Source: Anaerolineae bacterium (GTDB taxonomy: Bacteria; Chloroflexota; Anaerolineae; JAFGEY01). From it: 64,000 nucleotides of DNA. Each line of letters starts with the position of its first letter. Position 1 is the first letter of the stretch. The notes under the pieces are model-generated. The model ran no database searches. It saw only the letters and a list, made by a program, of their open reading frames with translations, and was not told the DNA's origin. The stretch is from contig JAFGIE010000045.1 of assembly GCA_016929775.1 (NCBI GenBank), positions 1 to 64,000 on the forward strand, in the 5' to 3' direction. Both the position numbers and the translations under genes were made by a program. This document shows, one piece after another, positions 39,933 to 49,955 of this stretch.

Positions 39933-42900
39933 CTAGCTGAACGCGAGGTCGGTCATCGGCACGTCGTCCGTGCCCGACGCCCGGAACCCCGCCCCCAGGA
40001 ACCAGAAGGGACGTCCCTCCGTCGGGGGCTGGGTCGCCACGAGCAGGGTGTTGGCGCCCGCCCTGAGGCGAAACGGCTCTGTCGTGCGCAGTTGCCTGAC
40101 AAAGGGGTGCGCCGTGCCCTGGTCCCGCGCCGCCTCGGCGACCGGCTCTCCGTTCAGGGTGAACGATACCTCTCCGCCCGCCATGTAGGCCAAGACCGCC
40201 TCCCGGTCGTCCGGGCTGGTGACGGTCGTCGCCACATAGGCGGCGAGCGGTTCGCCCGCCTGCAACCGTTCGCGGTAGGCGCGCGAGAACAGGATTGCGT
40301 GCGGTTCGTTGATGTTGGCGAGCCCCTCTGCCGTCTGGCGATGGGGCGTCCACCCCAGCGACGCATCGATCGTGCCGTCCGTGTTCGTCACTTCGCGCAG
40401 CGAGAGCGGCGTCTGTTCGCGGTTGTAGACTAGCGCTCGCCACGCATAGACCGTCGGAAAGATCGGCTGGCTGTGGTGCGTGAGGGACAGCGTCTGCCCG
40501 CGCCACCGCAGCTCGACCTCTGCCTCCCAGCGCGCACTCGCGACGCTCCCGTCGAAGGCAAAGGGCGTGGCAATGATCTGTGCCTCGCTGCAGCCCGCGT
40601 GGTCGACCGTGTGCCGTTCGTGCGCCCCGCCTCGGTAGAGGTCAAAGGTCACGCGCACGTCGTAGCGCTGTTCTGGCGATGCGGGCGCGCCGACGATCAC
40701 CCGTCCCAACTGCCCCGCGGCTTCCTCGGGCGTGACGTACTCGATCACGCGCGCAAAGGGCCCCCCAAGCCGGGCTACGGCGTCCGCACGACCGGGCAGC
40801 GCGGTGCGCAGCACCGCATCCGCCGCTGCGGCGCTGCTGGCATCCCCACCGGCGCCGGCGGGCCACTCGCTGCCCAACAGGCGCCACGCATCGCCCCGCG
40901 CGCATGCGCGGTTGTGCGCCTCGCCGAGCGCCGAGATGCCGTTCGGGTTCCATGCCGTCACCTCGACGCCTTGACGCCTGTCGCGCGCCGCAACCCGGAT
41001 CGTGGTGGTCAGCGTCTCGGGGTTGTAGGCCCAGTCTCGGCTGCCCTCGCCGTCGATCGTCACTGCCTCGGGCTGCCGGCTGCCCTCGAGGTGGATCACA
41101 TAGCCCCGCTCCGGCGCGAGCGCCGCGCAATGTCCCTCGGCGGGGGCGACGCGCACCGTCCACGCCCGATCGGCGTCGATCTCGGTCTCGATCGCCGTCC
41201 ACTCGAACGCTCCCTGCTGGTAGGCAGTCGAGACGCCGTCGTCTTCGTAGAGCCGGAACGTGCCCGCCGCGCCAGGGAAGACCTGCAGCACGATCGGGTC
41301 GGAGGGGATGTCGTCGGTAGCGCCCGAGCGCATGCCCGTCCCCGCCGGGTCGTGGTATGACGAAGCGAGCGGCACGATCGCCCCTGCGCGCGCCAGAAGC
41401 GGCACGCGGTCCAGGTCGCCGACCACGCGCACCCAGCGCGGTCCGCTGTACGTCTCCTTGGTCTGGTAGTCGATCCACGTCCCGTCCGGCACCCAGACGT
41501 CGGTCGATGCCATTCCTGTCGCTGGGTCTGCTGGGTGGACGATCGGCGCGGCGATCAGCTCGTCGCCCAGGTAGTACTGGTAGCGCGCGACGTACGCTGC
41601 TTCCGCCTCGGGGTGCGCATAGTACATCGGGCGGCAGAGCGAGATGCTCGTCTCGGATGCGACCCGTGCCATGGTATACAGGTAGGGCACCAGTTGGTAG
41701 CGCAGGTGGAACGCGGCGCGCGCGGCGCGGTACACGGGGTCGGGATAGGCCCACGGGCGGCGCTCCGCCGTCGGGTCCTTTGTCGAGTGCAGGCGCAGGC
41801 AGGGGCTGAGCGCGCCGAACTGGACCCAGCGCGCATAGAGCTCGGGTTCGGTGGCGCCGCCCATGTGCCCGCCGATGTCGTGGCTCCACCAACCGTAGCA
41901 CACGTTCGATGCCGTGGCGGTGAGGTAGGGCTGGAACTGGAGCGCGGGCCAACCGACGATCGTGTCCCCCGAGAAGCCGATGTAGTAGCGATGGTTGCCC
42001 AAGCCTCCCCAGCGGCTGTACAGCATCGGCCTGCCGCCGCGTCGCGTCGAGTCGTGAAAGTGAAGGTGGTTGAGCCACGGCAGTGGATCGAGGCCCCGCA
42101 TCTCCGAGCCTTCGCCCTGCTGCCAGTCGATCCACCAAAAGTCGACCCCTTCGTCCTCCATCGGGTGGTGGAGCAGCTCAAAGTAGTGGCGCACGAACCG
42201 CTTGTCGGTGATCCGGAAGGGCACGGGCTCGCCGCTCTCCGGGTCCATGCCCATCGCCCTTGCGAACTGCGCATAGACCGCTTCGTGCGCCTGGATCCCC
42301 TGCGCGGGGTGTAGGTTGAGCGTGGCGCGCAGGCCCTTGTCGTGCACCCACGACAGGAAGGCGGCGGGGTCCGGAAAGAGCTCGCGGTTCCACGTGTATC
42401 CGGTCCACGTCACCGGCGTGTGCCAGTCCATGTCGATCACCAGCACGTCGAGCGGCAGGTCGTGGCGCTCAAAGTCGCCCACCAGGTCCATCAGGTCCTG
42501 TGCGCTGTAGGCCCAGTAGCGCGACCACCACGCGCCGAGCACAAAGCGCGGGATCAGCGGGATCGCCCCGCCAAAGCGCGTATAGTCCTGCAGCGCACCC
42601 GCATAGTCGTGCCCGTAGGCGAACAAGGTCCAGTCGCTCAGCGCGTGCTCGGGGCGGGGGGCGACCCACCCGTCGTCCGGCTCAAAGACCACGGAAGCCG
42701 AGTCGTCGAACACCGACCACCCGGCGCGCGAGAGCAAGCCCTCGCCCAGCGCTGCGTCCCCGGCGCACCCGTCGAGGGTGCGGCGGGTCCCGCGCAGGTT
42801 CGCCGGCGCGGGCATGCCCGGCGTCCAGACCGCTCGCTCCCCGTCCAGGTCCATGGCGATCGACAGGTTCGCGGCGTCAAAGGGACCATCGCTGCGGAGG

Positions 42901-43172
42901 TAGCACAGGCGCAACGCGCCCGTATCCACGCACAGCCCGCTCGCGTCCCGCTCGATCTGCAGCGGAGGTGGATCAGGCGTGTAGCGCGTCGGGAAGGCGT
43001 ACGTCCCCCGGTCCTCGAACGCGCCGGTCTCGGACCACTCCATGCGGACCATGCGTGGGGTGAGAAAGGTAAAGCGCGCCTTGCCGCAGACCACCATCGC
43101 GTCCTCGTGCGCGACAGGGTTCCCGCGGAAGCGGATTCGTTCGTAGAGATCAGCAGCATCGTGCGTGGTCAT
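39933..43172 (-). CDS. Glycoside hydrolase family 31 protein
   Basis: A 1079-residue GH31 enzyme (alpha-glucosidase, alpha-xylosidase or alpha-galactosidase type). After an N-terminal beta-sandwich comes the barrel with VLVIDMDWH, the nucleophile Asp in FWWIDWQQGE and the acid/base Asp in GFSGDTIVGW. Residues from about 720 are an extra C-terminal part of some 350 residues ending in a beta-rich domain (FTLNGEPV...), longer than in typical GH31. No signal peptide, so it is likely cytosolic. GGGAGG precedes the ATG at 43172. It is the last gene behind iolO (65-nt gap), so its product may feed the inositol pathway, for example from an alpha-glycosyl inositol (inference). Confidence 0.9.
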   Translation of the reverse strand: MTTHDAADLYERIRFRGNPVAHEDAMVVCGKARFTFLTPRMVRMEWSETGAFEDRGTYAFPTRYTPDPPPLQIERDASGLCVDTGALRLCYLRSDGPFDAANLSIAMDLDGERAVWTPGMPAPANLRGTRRTLDGCAGDAALGEGLLSRAGWSVFDDSASVVFEPDDGWVAPRPEHALSDWTLFAYGHDYAGALQDYTRFGGAIPLIPRFVLGAWWSRYWAYSAQDLMDLVGDFERHDLPLDVLVIDMDWHTPVTWTGYTWNRELFPDPAAFLSWVHDKGLRATLNLHPAQGIQAHEAVYAQFARAMGMDPESGEPVPFRITDKRFVRHYFELLHHPMEDEGVDFWWIDWQQGEGSEMRGLDPLPWLNHLHFHDSTRRGGRPMLYSRWGGLGNHRYYIGFSGDTIVGWPALQFQPYLTATASNVCYGWWSHDIGGHMGGATEPELYARWVQFGALSPCLRLHSTKDPTAERRPWAYPDPVYRAARAAFHLRYQLVPYLYTMARVASETSISLCRPMYYAHPEAEAAYVARYQYYLGDELIAAPIVHPADPATGMASTDVWVPDGTWIDYQTKETYSGPRWVRVVGDLDRVPLLARAGAIVPLASSYHDPAGTGMRSGATDDIPSDPIVLQVFPGAAGTFRLYEDDGVSTAYQQGAFEWTAIETEIDADRAWTVRVAPAEGHCAALAPERGYVIHLEGSRQPEAVTIDGEGSRDWAYNPETLTTTIRVAARDRRQGVEVTAWNPNGISALGEAHNRACARGDAWRLLGSEWPAGAGGDASSAAAADAVLRTALPGRADAVARLGGPFARVIEYVTPEEAAGQLGRVIVGAPASPEQRYDVRVTFDLYRGGAHERHTVDHAGCSEAQIIATPFAFDGSVASARWEAEVELRWRGQTLSLTHHSQPIFPTVYAWRALVYNREQTPLSLREVTNTDGTIDASLGWTPHRQTAEGLANINEPHAILFSRAYRERLQAGEPLAAYVATTVTSPDDREAVLAYMAGGEVSFTLNGEPVAEAARDQGTAHPFVRQLRTTEPFRLRAGANTLLVATQPPTEGRPFWFLGAGFRASGTDDVPMTDLAFS

Positions 43173-43237
43173 TGCACCTCCCTGGCGATGTGCGGTCTGT
43201 GCCGGGTGCGACGTGAGCGCCGGCGCATCGTCGTGCC

Positions 43238-44053
43238 CTATGCCTCGTCGAGCAGTCGGCGCAGGGTGCGCATGCTCTCCACGGCGCAGGTCTCGGCGTC
43301 GGGCACCGGGCGCGCCTCGATCGAGATGTAGCCTGTGTAGCCGATCGCGCGCAGCGTGTGCACGATCGCGCAAAAGTCAATGTGCCCCGCGCCGGGGTAG
43401 GCGCGGTTCGAGTCGGCAAAGTGGACGTGAAAGAGGTGGGACCCAGCCTCGCGCAGGCTCTCCTCGATCGATGCGTCCTCGATGTTCATGTGAAAGGTGT
43501 CGGCGAGTACGCCGAAGGCGCTCGAGCCGACCTCCTCGACCAGGGCAAGGCACTCGGGCACCGAGTTGATCAGCGTGGTCTCGTAGCGGTTGATCGGTTC
43601 GAGCGCCAGGCGCACCCCGCGCGGGGCAGCGGCGGCGGCGCAACGCTGCAGCGCCTTGACCATCCACGCATGGGCCTGCGCGTGGGCGATCCCCGGGCGG
43701 ACGATCCCGCGCAGCAGGCCGATGATGATCACAGCCCCCGTGCGCGCGGCAAAGGGGATGTGATCGAGCACCCGCTGTACTGCCGCCGCGCGTACGCCGG
43801 GATCGGGATCGGTGAACGACAGGCCCTCCTCGCCCCACGCCTGCCCGGTGCCGATCGCCGGAACTGCCAGCCCGTGCGCATTGGTCACCGCGAGCAGGAC
43901 GTCCGCCTGGATCAGGTTCGGGTCGCGGATCGCCAGCTCCACGCCGTCGTACCCGAGGGCTGCGATCGTCGCCACGTTGGCGGCGAAATCGCCCTTGAAG
44001 GCGACGGCGTCGAACTTGCTTGGATGGGTCGAGAGGACGATGCTGGTCTTCAT
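43238..44053 (-). CDS. iolO: 5-keto-L-gluconate epimerase, IolO-like
   Basis: A 271-residue TIM-barrel sugar epimerase. It closely follows the Thermotoga maritima IolO pattern: FDAVAFKGDF, ELAIRDPNLI, PAIGTGQAWGEEGLS, IIGLLRG, EPINRYETTLINS, LADTFHMNIEDASI and HFADSNRAYPGAGHIDF. IolO converts 5-keto-L-gluconate to D-tagaturonate, the last step of the Thermotoga-type inositol route. Metal ligands Glu, Asp, His and Glu are in the expected motifs. AAGGGAGC precedes the ATG at 44053. It lies 85 nt after iolN in the same minus-strand run, which supports the specific assignment over a generic xylose-isomerase-like call. Confidence 0.85.
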   Translation of the reverse strand: MKTSIVLSTHPSKFDAVAFKGDFAANVATIAALGYDGVELAIRDPNLIQADVLLAVTNAHGLAVPAIGTGQAWGEEGLSFTDPDPGVRAAAVQRVLDHIPFAARTGAVIIIGLLRGIVRPGIAHAQAHAWMVKALQRCAAAAAPRGVRLALEPINRYETTLINSVPECLALVEEVGSSAFGVLADTFHMNIEDASIEESLREAGSHLFHVHFADSNRAYPGAGHIDFCAIVHTLRAIGYTGYISIEARPVPDAETCAVESMRTLRRLLDEA

Positions 44054-44138
44054 AGCGCTCCCTTCTGGTGTCTGTCCGCCGAGATCGGCGCGCCGTGTCG
44101 CCGCGAGTCGAGCGACACGGCGCACCAGCTTGGACGCG

Positions 44139-45248
44139 TTACCGCTGCCCGATCGTGGGCAGACCGTACACGCTCTTCCAGCCCTCGGTCCACGGCTCGC
44201 GCAGGTAGGGTTCCATCTCTGCTTCCGTGCGCATGGTGGTCGTCTCCACCGGAGGCACCGTGCCGGAGGGGAATGCGGTGATGATCTCGTCGACCAGCAG
44301 GGTCAGGTAGCTCAGGATCGCCGCCAGGGGGCGCTTGGCCTTTTCCGCGCTGCTCAGCGTCGCGCGCCCGACCACGCCTTCTGGCGTTCCGAACAACTCG
44401 ATCGCCGCGTGTCCCTCGCCCTCCGACCATTTGCAGGGCCGGCGGAAGGGATCGACCGACTTGTCGAGGTGCCCGTCGGGCAGGTACGAGATCCCGTCGG
44501 CGTCGACGGCGTGCGCCATGTTGACCATGTCGGGAAAGAGGTACAGCCCGAGCGAGGTCTCCGATTCGTCGGCATGGACAAAGTTCGTGTCCCACTTGCC
44601 GCCTTCGTCGGTCGTGTTAAAGAACTCGCGCACTGCACGGTGCCAGTCGATCACGCGGTAGATGCCGGGCAGCTGGTAGCGCTTGCAGAACTCGTGCAGC
44701 GCCTCCTCGAGCACCCACAGCTGTCCGTGGTTGTTGAGGATGATCTGCTTGCGCCAGCCGTCGTTCCACAGCCCGAGCATGGTGTCGACCAGGAACTCGA
44801 CCACGACGTGGTCGCGGATGATCACGTTGCCCGGCATGCCCAGGTGGTGATAGGGATGCGCGCCGTACATCAGCGGCGGCAGCGCGAGTGCAGGCGGGTT
44901 GCCCCCGTGCGTGGCATAGTAGCGGCGCACGCCCTCGGCGATCTGGCTCACAAAGAGCGTGTCTACAGCGCTCACGGTGTGGTCGCCGTGCAGCTCGGTG
45001 CAGCCGACGGGGATGATCACCACGTCGTTCTTGCGCCGCTGCTCGATCAGGTCGTGGCGTATCGTGGTCTGGATGTACGACCCTGCCTTGCCCCACTCGC
45101 AGGGCGAGGGCATGCCGTACTCGGCGAGCACAGCCTCGATCTCTGCGTCGCTCGATTCCCACAGTCGCTTCTTGAGGCGCCCGACCGCAGTGTTCTCAAA
45201 GAACACCGTCGGGTTGCCGGTGCGGAAAAACTTGGGTTCGGTGGACAT
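44139..45248 (-). CDS. iolN: 3-dehydro-scyllo-inosose hydrolase, IolN-like (creatininase family)
   Basis: A 369-residue member of the creatininase amidohydrolase family. The metal site is visible in VGCTELHGDHTVSAVDT (Glu, His, Asp) and LNNHGQLWV, with GEGHAAIELFG later. The family form found in inositol loci opens the ring of 3-dehydro-scyllo-inosose to give 5-keto-L-gluconate. The ATG at 45248 has GAGGAG at good spacing; an upstream ATG at 45263 overlaps that ribosome site. The specific name rests on the neighbours iolM, iolG and iolO and on overall similarity to the Thermotoga enzyme. Confidence 0.82.
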   Translation of the reverse strand: MSTEPKFFRTGNPTVFFENTAVGRLKKRLWESSDAEIEAVLAEYGMPSPCEWGKAGSYIQTTIRHDLIEQRRKNDVVIIPVGCTELHGDHTVSAVDTLFVSQIAEGVRRYYATHGGNPPALALPPLMYGAHPYHHLGMPGNVIIRDHVVVEFLVDTMLGLWNDGWRKQIILNNHGQLWVLEEALHEFCKRYQLPGIYRVIDWHRAVREFFNTTDEGGKWDTNFVHADESETSLGLYLFPDMVNMAHAVDADGISYLPDGHLDKSVDPFRRPCKWSEGEGHAAIELFGTPEGVVGRATLSSAEKAKRPLAAILSYLTLLVDEIITAFPSGTVPPVETTTMRTEAEMEPYLREPWTEGWKSVYGLPTIGQR

Positions 45249-45301
45249 CGTTTGCTCCTCCATCGGTATGGGTTGGGGTACAGTCTCGATCGCCGGTCCC
45301 G

Positions 45302-46408
45302 CTAGGCCTGCCGGTCCAGCTCGGCCAACGCGCCGGTGCGGACGAACACGATCCGCTCCGCGACGTTGGTCGCGCGTTCGCCTGCGCGCTTGACGTGGTA
45401 GGCGATGGTCAGCGTGCTGGCGCCGCGCTCAAAGTGCTTGGTCTTCTTGTCCGTCATTCTCTCTGTGATCGAATCGACGATCGCCGTGTGCAGGCGATCG
45501 ATCTCGTTCGCGCGCTCAGAGATCGCGCGTGCGGCTTCGACGTCATCGCGCAAGAAGGCGTCGACGCTCTCGTGGAGCAGGTTGCACACTTGCTGGGCCA
45601 TGACCGACAGCTCGTCGAGAGGACCGAGCAGCGGTTCGTGCTCCAGGCGGAGCCGGATCTGGGCGATCGCCTTGGCATAGTCGCCGATCCGCTCCAAGTT
45701 GGTCGCCACGTCGTTCGCCGCCAGGACCGTCCGCAGCTGGATGCGCTGTGGGTGGTGCGTGCGCAGGATGTCGAGGCACGCTTCCTCGATCCGGTAGCGT
45801 AGGTCGTTCACGTCCAGGTCATCCTCGACCACCTGTGCGGCAAGCACGTGGTCGTCCTCCACCGCCGCCCGGACCGCCCACGAGAGCGCCTGCGTCACCA
45901 TATGCTCCATGGCTTCGAGCTGCTGGCGCACGGTGCGCAGCGCCCTCTTGAGCGTCCGTCGCGCCGCGCGGACCAGGTCAGCCTTGAACCATCTGCGTAG
46001 GACGGCGAGCACGACATAGATTGCTGCGCCGCCAAAGACCCCCAGGAAGTAGTTGCCCGTCCCGACCGCCATCCCCAGCGCGGCGACCGCCCAGATCCCG
46101 GCAGCTGAGGTCAGGCCATAGATCGTCCCGCCGCGGCGGATCATGACCCCCGCGCCGAGAAAGCCGATCCCGCTCACGATCTGCGCCGCCACGCGCGCCG
46201 GATCGCCGCCCAGGAAGCCGCGGTAGGACAGGATCGTGAACAGGCACGACCCCACCGAGACCAGCATGTAGGTCCGGATCCCGGCAGGCATGTCCCGCCG
46301 CTCTCGATCCCAGCCTACGATCCCGCCCAAGGCCAAGGCGAGCAGGACCTGGATCGCGATGCGTAGGCCGATCTGAGGCTCAAAGGTCCCCAGGATCTCT
46401 GTGATCAT
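45302..46408 (-). CDS. MgtC/SapB-PhoU fusion protein
   Basis: A 368-residue single open frame joining two families. Residues 1-140 are an MgtC/SapB membrane domain with four TM helices and the motifs GGIVGWDRERRDMPAGIRTY, GIGFLGAG and LTSAAGIWAVAALG. Residues 150-368 are a complete PhoU domain (six-helix, two-repeat) with NDVATNLERIGDYAKAIA and VKRAGERATNVAERIVFVRTG. PhoU proteins sense metal-phosphate and regulate phosphate uptake; MgtC proteins act in Mg2+ and phosphate homeostasis, so the fusion may couple both. It sits inside the inositol operon (15 nt after iolG, 53 nt before iolN), perhaps because inositol phosphates bring phosphate (inference). Confidence 0.9.
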   Translation of the reverse strand: MITEILGTFEPQIGLRIAIQVLLALALGGIVGWDRERRDMPAGIRTYMLVSVGSCLFTILSYRGFLGGDPARVAAQIVSGIGFLGAGVMIRRGGTIYGLTSAAGIWAVAALGMAVGTGNYFLGVFGGAAIYVVLAVLRRWFKADLVRAARRTLKRALRTVRQQLEAMEHMVTQALSWAVRAAVEDDHVLAAQVVEDDLDVNDLRYRIEEACLDILRTHHPQRIQLRTVLAANDVATNLERIGDYAKAIAQIRLRLEHEPLLGPLDELSVMAQQVCNLLHESVDAFLRDDVEAARAISERANEIDRLHTAIVDSITERMTDKKTKHFERGASTLTIAYHVKRAGERATNVAERIVFVRTGALAELDRQA

Positions 46409-46423
46409 CCGTCCTCTCTCTCG

Positions 46424-47446
<1,023 letters not shown>

Positions 47447-47489
47447 CTTTACTCCCTAGCGCGGGATAGCGCCGTGCCCCCTGGTTCGC

Positions 47490-48647
47490 CTAGATCTTGA
47501 CCAGGATCTTGGCGTCCGTCCGCGCCGTCGCCTGCGCGATCGCGTCGATCGCCTTGTCGAGCGGATACCGCGCGGTGACCATCTTGGTGGTGTCGATCAG
47601 ACCGGCAGCCATCATGCTGATCACGCTCGGGAAGATGCCGTGACCCGAGTGGCCCTGCGAGCCGTAGACCTGTCCACGGCGCACCTGGAGGGTCTCGAGG
47701 TACATCGGCACGCGCACTGCGGCGCGCCCGACCTGCGCGATCTTGCCATTGATCGCCAGGCACTGCTCCATGAGCGGGATCGTCTTGCCTGGCGCGCCAG
47801 CTGCCTCGACCTGCAGGTCGGCCCCGCGCCCGTGCGTCAGGTCCATCACCACCTGTACGGCATCGACCTCGAGCGGGTTGTAGACATAGTCCGCGCCCAT
47901 CCGCGCGCTCACCTCGCGCCGCGGCGCCGAGATCTCGAACGCGATCACCTTGGCTGCGCCCGCTGCCTTGCACTCGGCGGCAGCGGTCAGCCCGATCGGC
48001 CCCTGTCCATAGACGACGACGGTGCCGCCGGGCCGGAACCCGCCCGCGCGCTCGAACACGCAGTTGTAGGCAACGCTGGACGGCTCGACCGTGGCTCCCA
48101 TTTCGTACACCACGCTCTCGTCGCCGTTGCAGACGTCCATCAAGTCGTTGAGCTTCCAGCAGTACTTGGCCCCGACGGCGATGTACTCGGCGAACGCGCC
48201 GTTGATCGTAAAGCCGATCTCTTCGAGGTTGGTGCAGTGGTTGGGATAGCCATCGCGGCAGGGGCGGCAGTGTCCACACCAGATCATCTCTTCGGCGGTC
48301 ACCAGGTCGCCCACTTCCAGGTCCTCCACGGCTGCGCCGACCTCCACGACCTTGCCCGCAAACTCGTGCCCCAGGATCGCCGGGAACTTGGTCAAGCCGG
48401 GGTAGAGGACATACCCGTCGGCGTCGGTCTCGTAAAAGTGCATGTCCGACCCGCAGACCCCGCAGGCCTTGATCTCCAGCAAGACCTCATCCGGCGCGAT
48501 CGTCGGCATGGGCACGTCCTTGATCTCCAGTACGGGGTGACGCCATACCGCGTTGCCCGTGATCGCCTTGCCTGTCCGTTTCTCCCATTCCGACAGCGCA
48601 TAGTCGGGCTTGGGATCCCATTCGGCCGAGAGTACCAGTCCTTTCAC
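47490..48647 (-). CDS. iolM: Scyllo-inosose 3-dehydrogenase, IolM-like zinc MDR
   Basis: A 385-residue zinc-dependent medium-chain dehydrogenase. Catalytic zinc ligands lie in ACGVCGSDMHF and GHEFAG; the structural zinc site is CGHCRPCRDGYPNHC. The segments LYPGLTKFPAILGHEFAG, NLEEIGFTINGAFAEY and QVRRGQVYGSQGHSGHGIFP match the Thermotoga maritima IolM protein much better than threonine or sorbitol dehydrogenases. It oxidises scyllo-inosose at C3 before ring opening by IolN. GTG start at 48647 after AAAGGAG. First structural gene after the LacI-type regulator. Confidence 0.87.
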   Translation of the reverse strand: MKGLVLSAEWDPKPDYALSEWEKRTGKAITGNAVWRHPVLEIKDVPMPTIAPDEVLLEIKACGVCGSDMHFYETDADGYVLYPGLTKFPAILGHEFAGKVVEVGAAVEDLEVGDLVTAEEMIWCGHCRPCRDGYPNHCTNLEEIGFTINGAFAEYIAVGAKYCWKLNDLMDVCNGDESVVYEMGATVEPSSVAYNCVFERAGGFRPGGTVVVYGQGPIGLTAAAECKAAGAAKVIAFEISAPRREVSARMGADYVYNPLEVDAVQVVMDLTHGRGADLQVEAAGAPGKTIPLMEQCLAINGKIAQVGRAAVRVPMYLETLQVRRGQVYGSQGHSGHGIFPSVISMMAAGLIDTTKMVTARYPLDKAIDAIAQATARTDAKILVKI

Positions 48648-48667
48648 CGTGTGTCTCCTTTCAGGTT

Positions 48668-48693
48668 GTGGTCAACGCGATCGACGTGACCAC
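48668..48693. promoter_or_regulatory. Inverted repeat upstream of iolM, possible operator
   Basis: GTGGTCA (48668-48674) and TGACCAC (48687-48693) are exact inverted repeats separated by 12 nt, starting 20 nt before the iolM GTG. A 14-bp palindrome GCACGCGCGCGTGC lies at 48758-48771. Either could be a regulator site; neither equals the LacI-type palindrome at 49826. Confidence 0.35.
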
Positions 48694-48785
48694 GCTCTGT
48701 CCTCAGGGCGCGAGGTGCCTCCCCGGGGACCTGCGGCGCGGGGCTGCCCCCGCCTGTGCACGCGCGCGTGCTGTGTGTGTGACGT

Positions 48786-49796
48786 TCACGCCCCCTCTCC
48801 TCCCTGCGGGCGCGCGCAGGACTCGCGCAGGGCGAGTGTAGGGCGCAGCAGTACGTCGTCGACGTCCGCCTCGTCGAGCAGGTCTAGGGCCATCTCGATC
48901 GCCCTTCGTCCTAGTTCGTACTTGGCCTGTACGACCGTGGTCAGCGGCGGGTCGAGGTAGCGCGCGGCGTCGATGTCGTCGTAGCCGATGATCGAGATGT
49001 CGCCCGGGACAGATAGGCCCAGCGACTTGACGGCGCGCAGTGCGCCCATTGCCGTCCGGTCATTGTAGCACAAGATCGCCGATGGTCGTTCCTGCCCCGC
49101 ACACAGGCAGCGTGCTGCCTGTGCGCCCGCCGGCGCGGTCCCGTCGCCGGGCGCGATCCACCGCGGCGCGATCGAGGCGTTCACCTGGCTAAGTGCTTGC
49201 TGGCAGCCGGTCAGGCGCAGTTGGCTCGAGGTTGCGCTCTCGCGCCCCGTGATGTAGGCGATGCGCCGGTGCCCCAGCGCTGCCAGGTACTCGCCGACCA
49301 GCCGTCCGCCATGGAGGTCGTCGTTGCGCACCGAGAAGGAGTAGTCGCCGGGCTGCTGGTTGTTGATCAGGACCACCGGCACGTGCGTCTCGGTCAGCTG
49401 TGCGTAGAAACCGCCCACGCGCGATGCGGTGACGATCACGGCGTCGACCCGCTGCTCGCGCAGGGTTCGCACTGCAGCGACCTCGCGCTCGGGGTCGTCG
49501 GCTGAGCTGCACAGGATCACCACATAGCCGCGATCGAGCGCTGTCTCTTCGATGCCGCGCGCGACTTCGGCGACAAAGGGGTCGGCGATCGTGGTCACCA
49601 CCAAGCCAACGGTGCGCGTGCGCCGGGTGGACATCGCGCGCGCGATGGCGCTGGGGGTATAGCCCATCTCCTCCGCCAGCTGCTGGATGCGCGCCTTGGT
49701 CTCGGGCTTGACCAGCGGGCTGTTCGATAGGGCGCGCGAGACCGTCGAGTGCGACACACCAGCCTGCCGCGCGATATCCTTGATCGAGATGGTCAT
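48786..49796 (-). CDS. LacI-family transcriptional regulator of the inositol genes
   Basis: A 336-residue LacI-type repressor. The helix-turn-helix starts at residue 4: IKDIARQAGVSHSTVSRALS with hinge helix ending MSTRRTRTVGLVV. A periplasmic-binding-like effector domain follows (about 60-325). The ATG at 49796 has GAGGAG upstream. Its own promoter (49869-49841) carries a perfect 16-bp palindrome at the transcription start, indicating autoregulation. It is the first gene of the run leading into iolM, iolG and the rest, so the inducer is probably an inositol-pathway compound or a related sugar. Confidence 0.92.
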   Translation of the reverse strand: MTISIKDIARQAGVSHSTVSRALSNSPLVKPETKARIQQLAEEMGYTPSAIARAMSTRRTRTVGLVVTTIADPFVAEVARGIEETALDRGYVVILCSSADDPEREVAAVRTLREQRVDAVIVTASRVGGFYAQLTETHVPVVLINNQQPGDYSFSVRNDDLHGGRLVGEYLAALGHRRIAYITGRESATSSQLRLTGCQQALSQVNASIAPRWIAPGDGTAPAGAQAARCLCAGQERPSAILCYNDRTAMGALRAVKSLGLSVPGDISIIGYDDIDAARYLDPPLTTVVQAKYELGRRAIEMALDLLDEADVDDVLLRPTLALRESCARPQGGEGA

Positions 49797-49825
49797 GCCT
49801 ACTCCTCCACGCACACCGTGGCGCT

Positions 49826-49841
49826 TTGCACACGTGTGCAA
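49826..49841. promoter_or_regulatory. LacI-family operator, perfect 16-bp palindrome
   Basis: TTGCACACGTGTGCAA is a perfect palindrome with a central CG, the usual form of LacI-family operators. It overlaps the last base of the -10 box and the start of transcription of the LacI-type gene, so binding would block its promoter. Confidence 0.8.
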
Positions 49842-49869
49842 GTATACGAGGGAAAGGCCCGGCTGTCAA
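49841..49869 (-). promoter_or_regulatory. Promoter of the LacI/inositol run
   Basis: Minus strand TTGACA (49869-49864), 17-nt spacer, TATACT (49846-49841). Confidence 0.8.
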
Positions 49870-49878
49870 ATCAGCCGC

Positions 49879-49907
49879 TTGGCGGCAGCGGGGTCGCGGG
49901 GTATAAT
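49879..49907 (+). promoter_or_regulatory. Promoter of the membrane protein/exonuclease III pair
   Basis: TTGGCG (49879-49884), 17-nt spacer, TATAAT (49902-49907). It is divergent from the LacI promoter, with the -35 boxes 9 nt apart. Confidence 0.65.
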
Positions 49908-49955
49908 GCCCTGTGCTATGCGCTCGCGTCCCTTGGACCGCGGAAGGAGGGCCAC

